A stretch of DNA of 64,000 nt from Aspidiotus rigidus. Taxonomy: Eukaryota > Arthropoda > Insecta > Hemiptera > Diaspididae. The translations under genes were made by a program, and so were the position numbers. Under the pieces are notes generated by a model that saw only the letters and a program-made list of their open reading frames with translations, was not told the DNA's origin and ran no database searches. Positions within the stretch are counted from its first letter, which is position 1. Every line of letters starts with the position of its first letter. Positions 1-10,534 of the stretch are shown here, in pieces. The stretch spans positions 3,596,001 to 3,660,000 of the forward strand of contig JAVHKY010000053.1 of the NCBI GenBank assembly GCA_035079385.1, written 5' to 3'.

Positions 1-867
1 GCTTGTGCAAAACGAACAACAACGTTCATTAAAATTCGTACAAAATTGCCTGCCGGCGGCTCATATTGCGAAAATGGATCTACATTTGGAAAATCTTCAG
101 TAGGTCAAATCAGAAATACGCGTTCTTGATTGGTGATTGCAAGTTCTTCCGAATTTTTCGTAATTTAATATTGAAAAAGCACAAAATGTAGAATCGCAAG
201 CGCAATATAATAGTCGATAATCCACAAATGGTAGCAAAATGATGACAAGTATTTCTGTATCTGTCATCGGTTGAACTTGGTAGCAAATGTAAATGATGTT
301 TCTGTGGTCACGCAAGACAATTCGACCCGTGATAGGATTAGGTACCGTTAATTCCAGGGGAACTCGAGCTATATAAATTCAATGTTGACCCTGTATATTG
401 TTAAACTAGCCTTAAATGAACTAGCAAAATATTGGCGAGTATGCCCTTTCCAAACAAGATGAAAGGGCGGGTAGGATCAGAACGATCAACTTGACAGCTT
501 CGTTCATTCAATCGGCCTTAGATAAACAGACCTATATCAACATTTGGCGAAAGAAGTGGGTGACAAGGTCCAATAAGCGATGTAATCTTCAGTAACGAAC
601 AGGTTGCCTTGTTAGTGGTATTTCTTAACAGTACCAAACACCCCCAGATTTTACCGTTATTCTGTAGCTGTTTCGCCGAATTTGACGAATGTACTGAAAT
701 AGTAGAATATTTCAATTGGCTGTTGCCTATACTGTCCATGAATCGCTTTTTATTTATAGGTTGTACACCTAGTAGGCGACTCATTTACTTCAAAATCCAA
801 ATAGGTGAAGAATCGATTCGTTTGTATATCACAGATCGCCTACGTATATTGGCAACGAAATTTGGGG
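1..867. other. intronic DNA, no gene recognised
   Basis: Open frames of up to about 100 codons occur on both strands but resemble no family I know and have no consistent coding pattern. This is probably part of the large 5' intron of exd, or lies upstream of the gene. Confidence 0.5.
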
Positions 868-1098
868 TTAAATCTTTGACTATAGATATGCTTTGTATGG
901 ACTGCGCGAAGCCCGTGAAAAAGTGGTAGTGAGATCTCGCCCGTTTAAAAACACGTCGCCCCGCCAACGTGACTGAGAGCTGCCATTTGATTAACGTTGC
1001 CGCCAAAGTGACTGAAAGAGATCTTGCTACCACTTTTCAACGAGCGTTAACACGCATTAGCGCAGTCCATACAAAGTACTATACAGTCAAAGGGTTAA
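868..1098. mobile_element. MITE bounded by TTAA, piggyBac-like ends
   Basis: TTAA at 868-871 and at 1095-1098 bound a 231-bp segment. Its left 70 or so bases match the reverse complement of its right 80 or so. The right end reads inward as TTAACCCTTTGACTGTATAG and the left as TTAAATCTTTGACTATAGAT. Both continue into CTTTGTATGGACTGCGC and later a shared AAGTGGTAG...AGATCTC. TTAA target sites and CCCTTT-type ends are typical of the piggyBac superfamily. No transposase is encoded, so it is a non-autonomous derivative. The superfamily assignment is inference. Confidence 0.75.
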
Positions 1099-1338
1099 AT
1101 ACGATGAAAATCCACTTGAGAGCAATTTGAGTGTTTTGGTGAAGACTCTCCAGGCAATAAGCGAAGAAGTCCACGAACAAGTCGTGATCTTGTAGCTGGA
1201 TATGAGTCGCAAGAAGCAAATATTAAAACATTTTTTCTGCATTGAAGGAAAGTTCCGTTCATTTTTGTTGCTACCAAAGAGACAACTGTTGGACACAAGC
1301 ACATTAGAGTTAGAGATTTGACGCGGCAAGATGAATTT

Positions 1339-1600
1339 AGTGACGTGATTGGGTTTATCAAGGAAGAAATTATGAAATTTTACGAATTGAGTCTCTCAGA
1401 GATTGTTCGTGACAGAGGTCTAAAGAATGACGAGATATTGATCAGAAATATCTTGATTCCACATATGTTAGTGACGTGATTGGGTTTACCAAGGAAGAAA
1501 TTATGAAATTTTACAAAGTGAGGCTCTCAGAGATTGTTCGTGACAGAGGTCTAAAGAATGACGAGATATTGCTCAGAAATATCTGCATTCCACATATGCT
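1339..1600 (+). repeat. tandem duplication, two 131-bp units
   Basis: AGTGACGTGATTGGGTTT occurs at 1339 and again at 1470. The two 131-bp units are nearly identical (for example CTCAGAGATTGTTCGTGACA in both). An open frame from 1476 to 1700 covers the second unit and translates with IMKFYKVRLSEIVRDRGLKN. The unit may come from a decayed mobile-element gene, but I recognise no family. Confidence 0.8.
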
Positions 1601-1700
1601 CACTGTGTGTTTCTCTGTCGATCATTCTTTCAGAGTTTTAGACCCTCCTACAAGAGCCCCAAACATAGTCGTATTGAATCACGTTTGGCAAACTCTATAA

Positions 1701-3340
1701 TTTGTAATGAAATCGACGCAGACTGTTACTATGAATAAAGTAGATGAGAATAGTCTGGCCAGTTTTCGAGTATTACCAACGCTGAACACGATACCGTTGC
1801 TTACTGTTCGCTAGCTCATCACAATTTTGAGTCGTTCATTTGCTGTCAATGTTTGAAATCGAACCGCCGTGGCGCAGCGAGTAGAAGGCTAGAGTAAAAC
1901 GAATAATACAATATCTTTGAATTTTAGGTATGTATGGTGCGTGTAGAGAATTGTTGGAAACGTCTGAATAAACAACAGCGAAAAAAACCTAAGAATTTAT
2001 GATTTCTTTGTATTTTCTAAACACCTGCGTTGATCTTGCCAGAAAATTATCCAGATTTTGTCGCGTGCCATCGTTTTAGATGACGTTAATCGCGATTTGA
2101 TTGTACTTCGTCAACGTTAAGAAGGATCCCATGTTTTGTATGTAAATAAGTTTCGGTGTAATAAACTTGAGTACGTGTTGAAGGGTCGAAGATGACAGTC
2201 TACATTGTTTGGTGCGGGTTTCGCCTATTGATTTTCGCTATAGCAAACATTCGATTATTTGTTCGGGTGTCGGTCGAAGACATTCACGAAACGGGCTTCG
2301 TCGAAAAACTTTCGAAGCGAAAAAAATGTTCATCGTGCATTCTTATCATTAAATTGATCAAAAGTGAAGAAACCGAACGTTGAGCGAGTATAACGTAAAT
2401 GGTGAAAAGGTGGAATGTAAGATGCGGACGGATGGGAAAAGAAGTGGCGTATAGAAATTACGTGATGGAAGAGCGCATGACTCGAGTAAAAAGGGTTTCA
2501 TTGCGAGCGTTAGGAGTATAGATAGCTTCTAGAGTGAAGTTTGTATATACTGTACCGCTGTACCGGAGCTTTGAAGTATAATTACAAAAGAGAAGAAAAT
2601 CACGTAGCGTTTTACACGAAGTATCGAGTTGGGGTGGCGTACGCGCGCGACGGGCAAACTACAGAAGCGGCAAAAGGTACCTCATTAGACATCCTCTTGA
2701 ATAATAAAACAGACAGCGGCAAAGTAAGTTAAATGATGAAGATCGGCGTGAAGGAAATGTACGAGTATAAAAGGATCGGGTCGGGAAGTGCGGTAGAGGA
2801 GGGCGAGATGCGGGAAAAATGAGAGCGAGATAGAGCACTCACGCCGATGAAGGCACACGAAACTTGGTGAGACGAGATAAGAGGAAAACGGGTCTGGCTT
2901 CGTTTTCTGCGTTTTAATCGCGTAATTACGAGGAAAGTCGGTTGCTGCTGCTGCACTGCGAGCCAGCCGCTTAACTGAATAATGTAATAGTTTTGTCTCT
3001 TTAACTATTGTGCTGCGAAGGCGAACACCCAACTCCGGTGCTCGACTGTGCATTAATTCTACGAGAGCTGGAAAACTGTAAAAGAATGCTTCATCGCAAT
3101 TACTTGACCTCGTATATATATTGTATTATAATATTCATGAAAAATTGGAGGAAAATTAGAAACTTCACGTAACGAATTCATTATTTATTAATAATAACAA
3201 GAGTTGTAACTCCGCACGGGCACGAATTAACGTTAGACTATATTATTTTTGTTTCAGGTGAGTTGAAATATTGTTTTTGACGCGGGAAATCGAAACGTTG
3301 GTGGAGTCCTCCATTTACATGATTACTCCATAGTGTCCAT
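1701..3340. other. intronic DNA without recognised genes
   Basis: No protein family or repeat structure is evident. A short stretch near 1867-1890 (GTGGCGCAGCGAGTAGAAGG) resembles the A-box of tRNA-derived SINEs, but no B-box follows at the right distance. Confidence 0.4.
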
Positions 3341-3370
3341 ACCTTGGAGAAGGGTAAATGTATTGTATCA

Positions 3371-3744
3371 CTTCAATTATGATTGAATCCGTGTTCTTGA
3401 GATTCTGTTGAGCGGTTGCTCGATTCTCATGCCGCATAAATATTCCACGACTTGGGATTTACTGACGGCCAGCGTACCGTAAAAAGTCTTCGATTTCTTT
3501 TTGAACTGGACGTTTGATCTGGGCTGGTCTCGAGTAGATCCCTTACCCGATCGGCTACTTCAATTATGATTGAATTCGTGTTCTTAAAATTCTGCTTAGC
3601 GGTTGCTCGATTCACATACCTCATAAATATTCCGCGACTTGGGATTTACTGACAGCCAGTGTACCGTAAGAAGTCCTTGATCTCTTTTTGCATTTGACAC
3701 TTGATTTGGACTGATATCCAGTACTGTAGGTGCCTTGCCCGATC
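3371..3744 (-). repeat. tandem duplication, two 187-bp units
   Basis: CTTCAATTATGATTGAAT starts at 3371 and again at 3558, and similarity continues through the decayed pair TTGGGATTTACTGACGGCCA and TTGGGATTTACTGACAGCCA. Minus-strand reading gives related peptides in both units (for example RNRRLF and QKEIKDFLRYTG contexts). This suggests a decayed coding repeat of unknown family. The Jockey insertion at 3908-5623 lies beside it. Confidence 0.7.
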
Positions 3745-3894
3745 TTGCGTTTCATTGAGGCGTTTTAGAGATCTCATCAAAGAGATTACAATCGTTAAAG
3801 TTGGTATTTTCAATACTCCTTGAATTTTTCTGTAACAAGTCCAAATATTCTGGATAATAATGTCCCATTTCAGCACAGGGTCTGTGAATTTGTT

Positions 3895-3907
3895 AAAGAA
3901 GCTTCAT
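3895..3907. repeat. target-site duplication, left copy
   Basis: AAAGAAGCTTCAT at 3895-3907 is repeated exactly at 5624-5636, flanking the LINE insertion. Confidence 0.9.
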
Positions 3908-5623
3908 TTTTTTTTTTTTTTTTTTTATTATTATTTATTCACAGGACTGCATAATTAAATACATTTACCGTAAGTTAGGACAACAGATTATATTACATTA
4001 TAAGTCGAATATCCGTTTACGGCGGAGTCGACTGGTTTCATTGGTGTTATCCAGCAAAGTTAACGCCTCAGCATTAGGGTGGCGGTGCAATCGGGCAACA
4101 TAACTATTGACCTTTCTGGTGATGATTTCTTCCACTGATTCTACCTTCAGTTCTGTTTGAAGTTGGTGATTGATGATATACCATGGCGCTTTCACAATTG
4201 AACGGAGAAACTTGTTTTGGAATCTTGCTAGGGTTGCAATATTAGAGTCGGCAGCTGTGCCCCAGATCTCCGCTCCATAACTCCAAGCGGGCCGGATTGA
4301 AGTGTAGACGAGTAACTTGTTTCGTGTTTTGACGTGAGGATGGTTGATAAGCCAACTGAATTTTAAGCGCAATAGATCAAGCATTTTGCGTTTGTGTAGT
4401 ATGTGTTCATGCCAATTTAATTTGCTATCCAGATGGAGCCCCAAGTAACGAGCGGCATTGGCTACTGGGATTGGTTTGTTGTCCAGCATTGTAGGGATAT
4501 ATGGATGTGAACGGAGAGCAAAATCGATGCGCACAGATTTACTGTCGTTTAATTTAATTTTCCATTTACTGGCCCACTCAAATACAGCATTGGTTGCTGT
4601 TTGTAGATCGGCAGTTGCTTTTTCATAGGAAATGTTGTGTGTAATGAGACATGTGTCATCTGCGAAAAGACTAGTATTCGTTGACGGTGATTGTGGGATA
4701 TCGCTGGTGTAAAGTAGGTACAGAGTTGGGCCGAGTACGGAACCTTGTGGTACTCCTGCTCTGATACATCTAAGCTGGGATGATGAAGTTCTGTAATTTA
4801 TGTAAAAGTGACGATCTTGCAGATATGATAGCAATAGATTGCATATTCCTGGTGGAAAATGATTTTTGATCTTGTGGATGAGGCCCAAGTGCCATGTTAT
4901 GATATCGTTCACATCAGTAGTGGGATGCAGCCCACGTACATACACAGTGAACGGTTTATCATCGTGAAGCTGATATGTATGGTACTTGATAAAACCGAGT
5001 TCCTTCTTGTTATTTTCGGGTAGACTGGCATAATCTTGTAGTGCCTTGCATAGCTTACGGTAGTCATCAGCCGATTTTAACGTGATTTTGACCTCACCAT
5101 TTGATAATGTTTTCATTTCGAGCGGACTAATATCTGCAGATGCGATCATGTCGTTGAACGCTTTGAAAGACTTTATTCCGGTAACAAAGTACGGAGGTGG
5201 CTTTTTTTCGTTCGTCACGGTGGATATTTGAGTTTCTTTCTGTTGTTCTGCGCTATTTTCCACAGCCATAGGTTGTGACACGCTATCTTGAATGTTGAGA
5301 GTCTGCGGCTTGAGAAATTTTCGAATTCCCAGCTGCTGCTTGAGAGTGGTGTTTTCCTCTTTAACAGTCTTGAGATCTGCTTGAGTTGCTCGAAGTTCCT
5401 CCTGAAGCTTACTAATGGAGTTCTGTAGCTCCTCCATAGTAGCCATGGATGCCTGCAGGCACGAGTGCCGAGATCACCAGTTGATTTTTGATTTTAAACA
5501 ATATAAAAGAAAGAATTAAGCACTGTTTACAGGCACAAACGCGAATGCGAAGGCACTCAAACGAAGTACGCAAGAAGTAAAGAACGAACGTGTTGCTTTG
5601 TACACGACACGATAAGAACTCTG
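3908..5623 (-). mobile_element. Jockey-type LINE, internally deleted, with TSD and poly-A tail
   Basis: A 1716-bp minus-strand retroelement lies between two perfect 13-bp direct repeats. Its poly-A tail appears as a T-run just inside the left duplication, followed by a 3' UTR and one long ORF (3998-5446). About 177 bp precede the start codon, so the 5' end may be complete. It lacks the endonuclease and the first half of the reverse transcriptase, so it could only have moved with proteins supplied by another copy. The perfect duplication and intact frame suggest a fairly recent insertion into a region of decayed minus-strand repeat. Confidence 0.92.
3998..5446 (-). CDS. fused ORF1-reverse transcriptase protein of a deleted Jockey-type LINE (482 aa)
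   Basis: Residues 1-40 (MEELQNSISKLQEEL onward) form a likely coiled coil. Residues 85-182 (PPPYFVTGIKSF through FTVYVRGLHPTTDVNDI) match the RNA-binding gag-like ORF1 of Jockey elements. At about residue 183 (near 4900) the sequence switches in frame to the second half of a Jockey reverse transcriptase. That part has GVPQGSVLGP at 231-240, the catalytic FADD at 261-264 and the thumb/C-terminal region (KYLGLHLDSKLNW-type, here RYLGLHLDSKLNW). The gag zinc knuckles, the endonuclease and RT motif A with its first catalytic Asp are missing. It should therefore have no polymerase activity but could still bind RNA. A deletion joining two ORFs in frame is the simplest origin. Confidence 0.88.
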   Translation of the reverse strand: MATMEELQNSISKLQEELRATQADLKTVKEENTTLKQQLGIRKFLKPQTLNIQDSVSQPMAVENSAEQQKETQISTVTNEKKPPPYFVTGIKSFKAFNDMIASADISPLEMKTLSNGEVKITLKSADDYRKLCKALQDYASLPENNKKELGFIKYHTYQLHDDKPFTVYVRGLHPTTDVNDIITWHLGLIHKIKNHFPPGICNLLLSYLQDRHFYINYRTSSSQLRCIRAGVPQGSVLGPTLYLLYTSDIPQSPSTNTSLFADDTCLITHNISYEKATADLQTATNAVFEWASKWKIKLNDSKSVRIDFALRSHPYIPTMLDNKPIPVANAARYLGLHLDSKLNWHEHILHKRKMLDLLRLKFSWLINHPHVKTRNKLLVYTSIRPAWSYGAEIWGTAADSNIATLARFQNKFLRSIVKAPWYIINHQLQTELKVESVEEIITRKVNSYVARLHRHPNAEALTLLDNTNETSRLRRKRIFDL

Positions 5624-5636
5624 AAAGAAGCTTCAT
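5624..5636. repeat. target-site duplication, right copy
   Basis: Exact second copy of AAAGAAGCTTCAT, 5' of the LINE on the minus strand. Confidence 0.9.
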
Positions 5637-6600
5637 AAAGCTCTTTTGTTTCGCCTCAAAGAATCGATTCTGTCTCTCTGGGCCTCGATTATGAGACTGT
5701 CTTGTATAGTCTATAACATTGAGTAACCTTCTCCTGATATCGGAGACGCAAAAAATATCTTTCAATTCTATAGGATCCGACTTACGGCGTACAAAGGATT
5801 CAGCAACAGCTTTACTGCATACTTCTGATTGAACGGAGTGACCTAATTTTGCAACATTGATGCTTATATGTGTATCACAATTGTCAACCATCATGGAACG
5901 ATTGTTTACGACGTAATCGGGGGCACTTCTATCGCGTATAAATTCGAAACTCTCGGAATTGGTGATACTCGCTTAGGTCTCCCTGCTGTTAACGTTTTCG
6001 AATGAGGATTAACGACTCTCACGTAGGTTTCATTGAAGTGCTGTTGCTGATCTTGTGATGCAAGATCAGTATTTTCCGAATTCGTCTTCAATCAGTTGTT
6101 CTGGTTTAATTGGTTCCTGTAGCGAGGGGCAATCCTTACCAAGGCCCCTGTAGGTTTGAAATCTGTAACATTTGCGAGAAGTTGTGTTCGGGTATGACCA
6201 TTCCATAATTTGCGATTTCTGCTGTATAGTTCACCTCACTTGAAACCATTGGAGTGTTAGATCTTGCTTGTCCGTCTTATCGTTAATGTGCCTCCTTTTG
6301 TGGCTTCTTCCCTGACCAAGGGAAAGTACTGGTTGAGTTTTGAGCTAGAATTGACGATGTGGGTAGCCCAAAAACTGACTGATTGGCCGCCTTACGAGTT
6401 TCTCGTATGATCCTCCATATTGTGTCTTTTTTTTGACGGGGTGTTTTCAGATTTACCATTTGCAGATGTTCATTAGGTAGCTTGCCCACAGATACCTCCA
6501 AGGATGCGTAGGTCGTCGATACGATCTTATGACAAGTCCGTAGTAGCCGACTCTGATTCCTCGCCTCGAGCCTTATTAGCTTGATAAGCATCCGCTGGCA
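5637..6600 (-). pseudogene. decayed minus-strand coding region, family unknown
   Basis: Three minus-strand open stretches (5637-5894, 5906-6091, 6283-6591) have plausible amino-acid composition, for example ELKDIFCVSDIRRRLLN and LIKLIRLEARNQSRLLRT. They are in different frames and separated by stops. Before the LINE inserted, this DNA was continuous with the reading stretches at 3427-3876. I cannot name the family; a decayed transposon gene is the likeliest origin, and chance open frames are possible. Confidence 0.35.
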
Positions 6601-8215
6601 AGTCTAGCAGAACATTGCTGATATTTAGGGCTTTAAGGAAAATTATGAATCGATTACTCTTCCAAAGGAGAAGATTTTGACCTTTTGAAAACGTGTAGCT
6701 TATTGTTCTCGCTTTTGTCAGCCATATGTTTCAGTATTGAAGTGTTTAATCCGAAGAAAATTCCCGTCTAGACTTGACAATACTCTGAAACGGCTGCGGA
6801 ATCCATATTTGCATCTCTGTAGAGTTCGATTTCTGAGAGATACGAAAACGCGGAGGCATTTTGGGTGCAATTTAGAAGTTTTGGAAATGCTGTACCGTGA
6901 GAAGATCTGCATTTCGGGAAAATCGGCCGCGAGGCTAGTGTAGGCTTTTGTACGTCTACCGCGCCTTTGACCATTCATCCAGCCCCAATGCAATATCTAA
7001 CCTATCGTGGAACTAAGTTGTAAGTTCCAATCATCATCGAATTTTTGTCCAGCTGTCGCTGAAATTGTTTACAAACTAAGCACGCCCTGCTCATAATCTC
7101 AATTCCTCGTGGTTTGCATTGTTAATATTGATGATTGCGTTACCCTGATAAAGACGGAGACGTACCTGTCTCTATTCGAAACAGAATTTAAACTACCTCC
7201 ACAAGATCATTATTTCCCGCTCGTTCACGTCAATGTTCCACGCGATGACAAGTTAAAAGAGAATGATTTGAAAAATTGAACGTCTTCTTCTGCGAAGGCA
7301 CGTTCGAACGAAGTGAGAGAATTTTGTTCAGAAATTAACTTTATTTTTAGAGGGAAAAATGTATAGAGGGAGAAGTCATCAAATTTTGTACGTTGCGTAT
7401 AAGAAAATGCTGACACGATTATTATTGGCGGTTTAAGTCATCAACCGTTCGTTAGCCGCCTTTGTTCGTAGGTACGCCGTGATCGCGACTCGAACGTCTT
7501 GAAGTTCGTCAATTTTGGTGTGGATTCGAAAGCACGTACAAGCCATAAAATGAGAGCATAGGCAGCTTATGTACATGGACGTAAAAAATAAGAAAAAAAT
7601 ATTCGATCGTATACGCGACACTATTGTAGACGGGCCCATTTTATGAATGATTGTTTAATATCGTATACGTATTGGCGCGGTGTGTACGAGCATGAGGTCG
7701 AAAATGACGCGCGTGGACGTGTCTCGAAGACACTGCCGCGTGAAGGGTGATGCGAAAAAGGAGGCGCACGAAGAGAGAAAGAGAGAAGCTGGAAGGAAAA
7801 AATGCCGGTCGCGTTATGAGAGAAAGACGTGATACAGTTTTTATAGTTATCCGATTTCATATTCGACCGTAATAATAAAACATAAATCAAAAGTAATGCG
7901 CGTGTCGTATAGCCTTTTTTCTCATTTCGCCAAAAGATGTTGGTCGGAGGATACCATAAGTTGCCTTGACGAACGAGATGAGAAACTTAAGAAAAAATGT
8001 GGATGTTGAGAAATTCTGCCGATGTATACGCGACCGCATCAGATTCCTAAGCTTTCGAAAGATAAAAAAGTCTGCTGTGTAAACTATAATATGTACTCCT
8101 TTGTTGAATATAGATACCGTCGTAGGAGAATGTACTATTTTTGTGCTGTTGGAGTCGAAAATGAAGAGTGTTTTTTTTTTCTGCTTGAAAAATGTACCGT
8201 ACGATGATTTATGAA
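6601..8215. other. intronic DNA, nothing recognised
   Basis: Short open frames on both strands overlap each other and resemble no known protein. No clear repeats were found. Confidence 0.45.
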
Positions 8216-8269
8216 TTTACATTCTACGTGAGTGCTTGTATGCACGGAGAGTGTGTCCTCCCTCGCAAG

Positions 8270-8560
8270 TTTGAACTTTCTGGACGTGACCTTGGGCGTC
8301 AGTGTACACTCTCGCAAAAGTCTTGTGTATTCCTTGTACTCACAGATTGAAGAATGAAAATAGGGTTGGATTAGGAAAGAAATTTGCTCACCTATAGTTT
8401 CGATGATCGCTTTGCTTCTGAGAGGTCCCAGGTTCGAACCAGACCGGGAAGGTGCAAGAATTTGGGCGTTTTTCGTAATTTCAAAATTCTGTCCTCCCTT
8501 TCCTTTGTACGTATCCTGGATTGTCGGACTCTGATGGAGAAGAAAATCTTGGAGCTAACG
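8270..8560 (+). repeat. diverged dispersed repeat, copy 1 of 3
   Basis: This segment shares a series of blocks with 9256-10080 and 10535-11320: a GACCTTGGGCGTCAGTGTAC-like block, CTCGCAAAAGTCTTGTGTA, a purine-rich block with TTGGATTAGGAAAG, a GGTTCGAACC-like block, and CAAAATTCTGTCCTCCCTTT. The copies are strongly diverged and in the same orientation. Confidence 0.6.
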
Positions 8561-8750
8561 ACTCCACCAAGAATATGGAAATTCTACAGCTCCGAAGTCT
8601 TTTTTGTTTCCGCTTTACCTACTCGAGCGTCATGCAAAGGTTGTAGAAAAGATTTAGTTCTGTATGCTACACCTGACTAGACAGAAGTATAGAGCGCAAA
8701 TGAAGGTCTACTTGTCTTCTCGGTAATGCCTTTGGTACATTTTTCAAGCA

Positions 8751-8889
8751 TTGTCCTTGGTTAAATTACCGAATAATGGCCAGTGTTACATTACAACGTT
8801 ACTCACCCTAACACATCCCTAAGAGGAGGGAAGCCCCCTCCCCCTGCCTAATCTTACTGGCCTTTATTCGGTAATTTTACCTTGTCCTT
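8751..8889. mobile_element. 123-bp hairpin MITE with 8-bp target-site duplications
   Basis: TTGTCCTT at 8751-8758 and at 8882-8889 flank a 123-bp segment (8759-8881). Its ends are inverted copies: GGTTAAATTACCGAATAATG reading in from the left and GGTAAAATTACCGAATAAAG from the right, continuing into GGCCAGT. Eight-base duplications are typical of hAT-like transposition. The core is GC-rich (CCCCCTCCCC). There is no coding capacity. Confidence 0.8.
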
Positions 8890-8895
8890 TTAACA

Positions 8896-9224
8896 GGGAA
8901 CCTGTTTTATGGGGGGCTATTTGAGAAATCTGGCGTCCGCCGTCCGCCGTGCGCCGTCCAGCGAAAAACTTGGAAAAATTTCGACCCTCGAGCCATATAT
9001 GTTAGGAGAGGGACTTGGAAAAATTTCGACTCTCGAGCTATATATGATAGAAGGGGGACTTAGAAAAATTTCGACTCTCGAGCGAGAAAAATTTAGATTC
9101 TCAAACTATAATATGATAGGCTTATAGTAGGTCTAGGCCTTCTTTATACTATCTTTATCTAGGTCTAGGCTTCCTTGAATTTTCAATACCAAATCCCATT
9201 CGACTCATAAAACAGGTTCCCTGC
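8896..9224. mobile_element. short inverted-repeat element holding 'GGACTTGGAAAAATTTC' tandem repeats
   Basis: CAGGGAACCTGTTTTATG begins at about 8896, and its reverse complement CATAAAACAGGTTCCCTG ends at about 9224. Inside are three direct copies of roughly 50 bp: GGACTTGGAAAAATTTCGAC, CTCGAG, then TATATATGATAG. The sequence after the right end (TTCCTCGTTTGACTTCGTTA) resembles that following ACAGGTTCCCT at 57305, so the true element may extend beyond these ends. Confidence 0.65.
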
Positions 9225-9255
9225 GTTCCTCGTTTGACTTCGTTAAGGAAGCCGT

Positions 9256-10080
9256 CGTTTTTGTATCTTATCGAGGTGAGCGGATATTCTCTAACTGTGG
9301 AGGATTTTCAATTCCTCTGGTGAAAATTCACCTCTCACTTGATCGTTATGAACGTCCATTGCGATTGCACTGGCGGAAAGCAGCGATATGCAACGGCAAT
9401 AGAAAATAATCGAAGGCCAGGAGATTTCTAAGTACTCACAGACCTATCTTGATCATGAATGTTCCGGTCGATATTTCTAAATTAATTTTGTATAACGCAT
9501 TGAATCCTCAAATAGTAAATTCAATTCCATCGCACCAGCATGGTTTCCAAGAGAGAAGATTGATACAAGTGATCTTTTAGAATTGTCTTATTGCATTCAT
9601 AGAGTTCTAGATGGGCGAATCTTCTCACAGGTTATTTTACAAAAAGTACCTTGGATTTCGAAAAGGCAACGTCGATCGTGAGAATCACTCATGCAACTTA
9701 ATTCCCTTGGCTCCTTAGTTACTATCACGTATCCGAGCTTTCTGGACTCGACCTGTGAGGCTTCAATGTACTCTCGCAACAGTCTTGTGTAATCCTTGTA
9801 CTCTTCCTCATGAATCGCAGGACAAAAATAGGATTGGATTGGAGAAGAAATGAAACACACTGTCGAATTTTGACACACCTCAAGGACAGAATAGTTATGG
9901 CGACCGCCTTGTACGCGAGAGATCCCAGCGTTGAACCTCAGTGGGAAGGAATAACAATTCGGTAATTTTTAGTTGTTTCAAAATTCTACCCTCTTCACTC
10001 CTACGCATCCTGAAATGATAACGGAGGACCTTGATAGAGGAAAAAAGATAAGATGTGAGGTGCACCAGCATTACATTGAC
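9256..10080 (+). repeat. diverged dispersed repeat, copy 2 of 3, possible LINE RT remnant
   Basis: This is the longest of three related copies. Blocks shared with 10535-11320 include TATCTTATCGAG, CTCACTTGAT, ATTTCTAAGTA, ATCATGAAT and TTCAATTCCATCG. The plus-strand translation contains HQHGF and VLDGRIFSQV, followed by a DFEKA-like stretch. That arrangement recalls the start of a non-LTR reverse transcriptase palm, but stops and frameshifts are frequent. The RT reading is tentative; the repeat relationship is clear. Confidence 0.5.
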
Positions 10081-10298
10081 GCCACGGTAGCCCGGTAGTA
10101 CCACGCTGTGCCGTAGGCCGGTGGCAGGTCACTCCCTCTCACAAGGGAAATCCAGTGAAGATAGCGGCGCTAGGCGAATAACAAAAAAAAAAAAAAATTT
10201 CCGGCAGAGCCAAATAAATGAAAATTGTGTTTCATATCTAACATAAATGTTCGTCGACTTTCACAGTATGTTAGTCTGACTAGCTTTAAAATAAGAGG

Positions 10299-10420
10299 TC
10301 TATGGTAGGGAAAGTAAAATACAAAACGCGTTGTACTTTAATTTTATTTTACAAACCGTTATTTTCTTCAGTTGCAGTAATCAAAGGTCTATGGTATGAA
10401 AAATGGGATACAAAACGCGT
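10299..10420. repeat. direct repeat pair, 85-bp spacing
   Basis: AGGTCTATGGTA followed by GATACAAAACGCGTTGT (first copy AATACAAAACGCGTTGT) occurs twice, at about 10299 and 10384. No further copies are present. Confidence 0.55.
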
Positions 10421-10534
10421 TGTTGTTGAATTCTTTTTGAGTTTTCGCTCTTAAGACAGAATAATAAAATGTGAATAAAAGTCTGTTCATCTTCACGTTA
10501 TCGCCTTCGGTTTACCCTTAACGTCTTCTAAAAA

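Noticed and set aside
1867..1890. tRNA A-box-like sequence
   Set aside because: No B-box or tRNA cloverleaf follows, so neither a tRNA gene nor a SINE can be supported.
8420..8445. GGTTCGAACC as a tRNA T-arm
   Set aside because: No acceptor stem or anticodon arm could be fitted around it.
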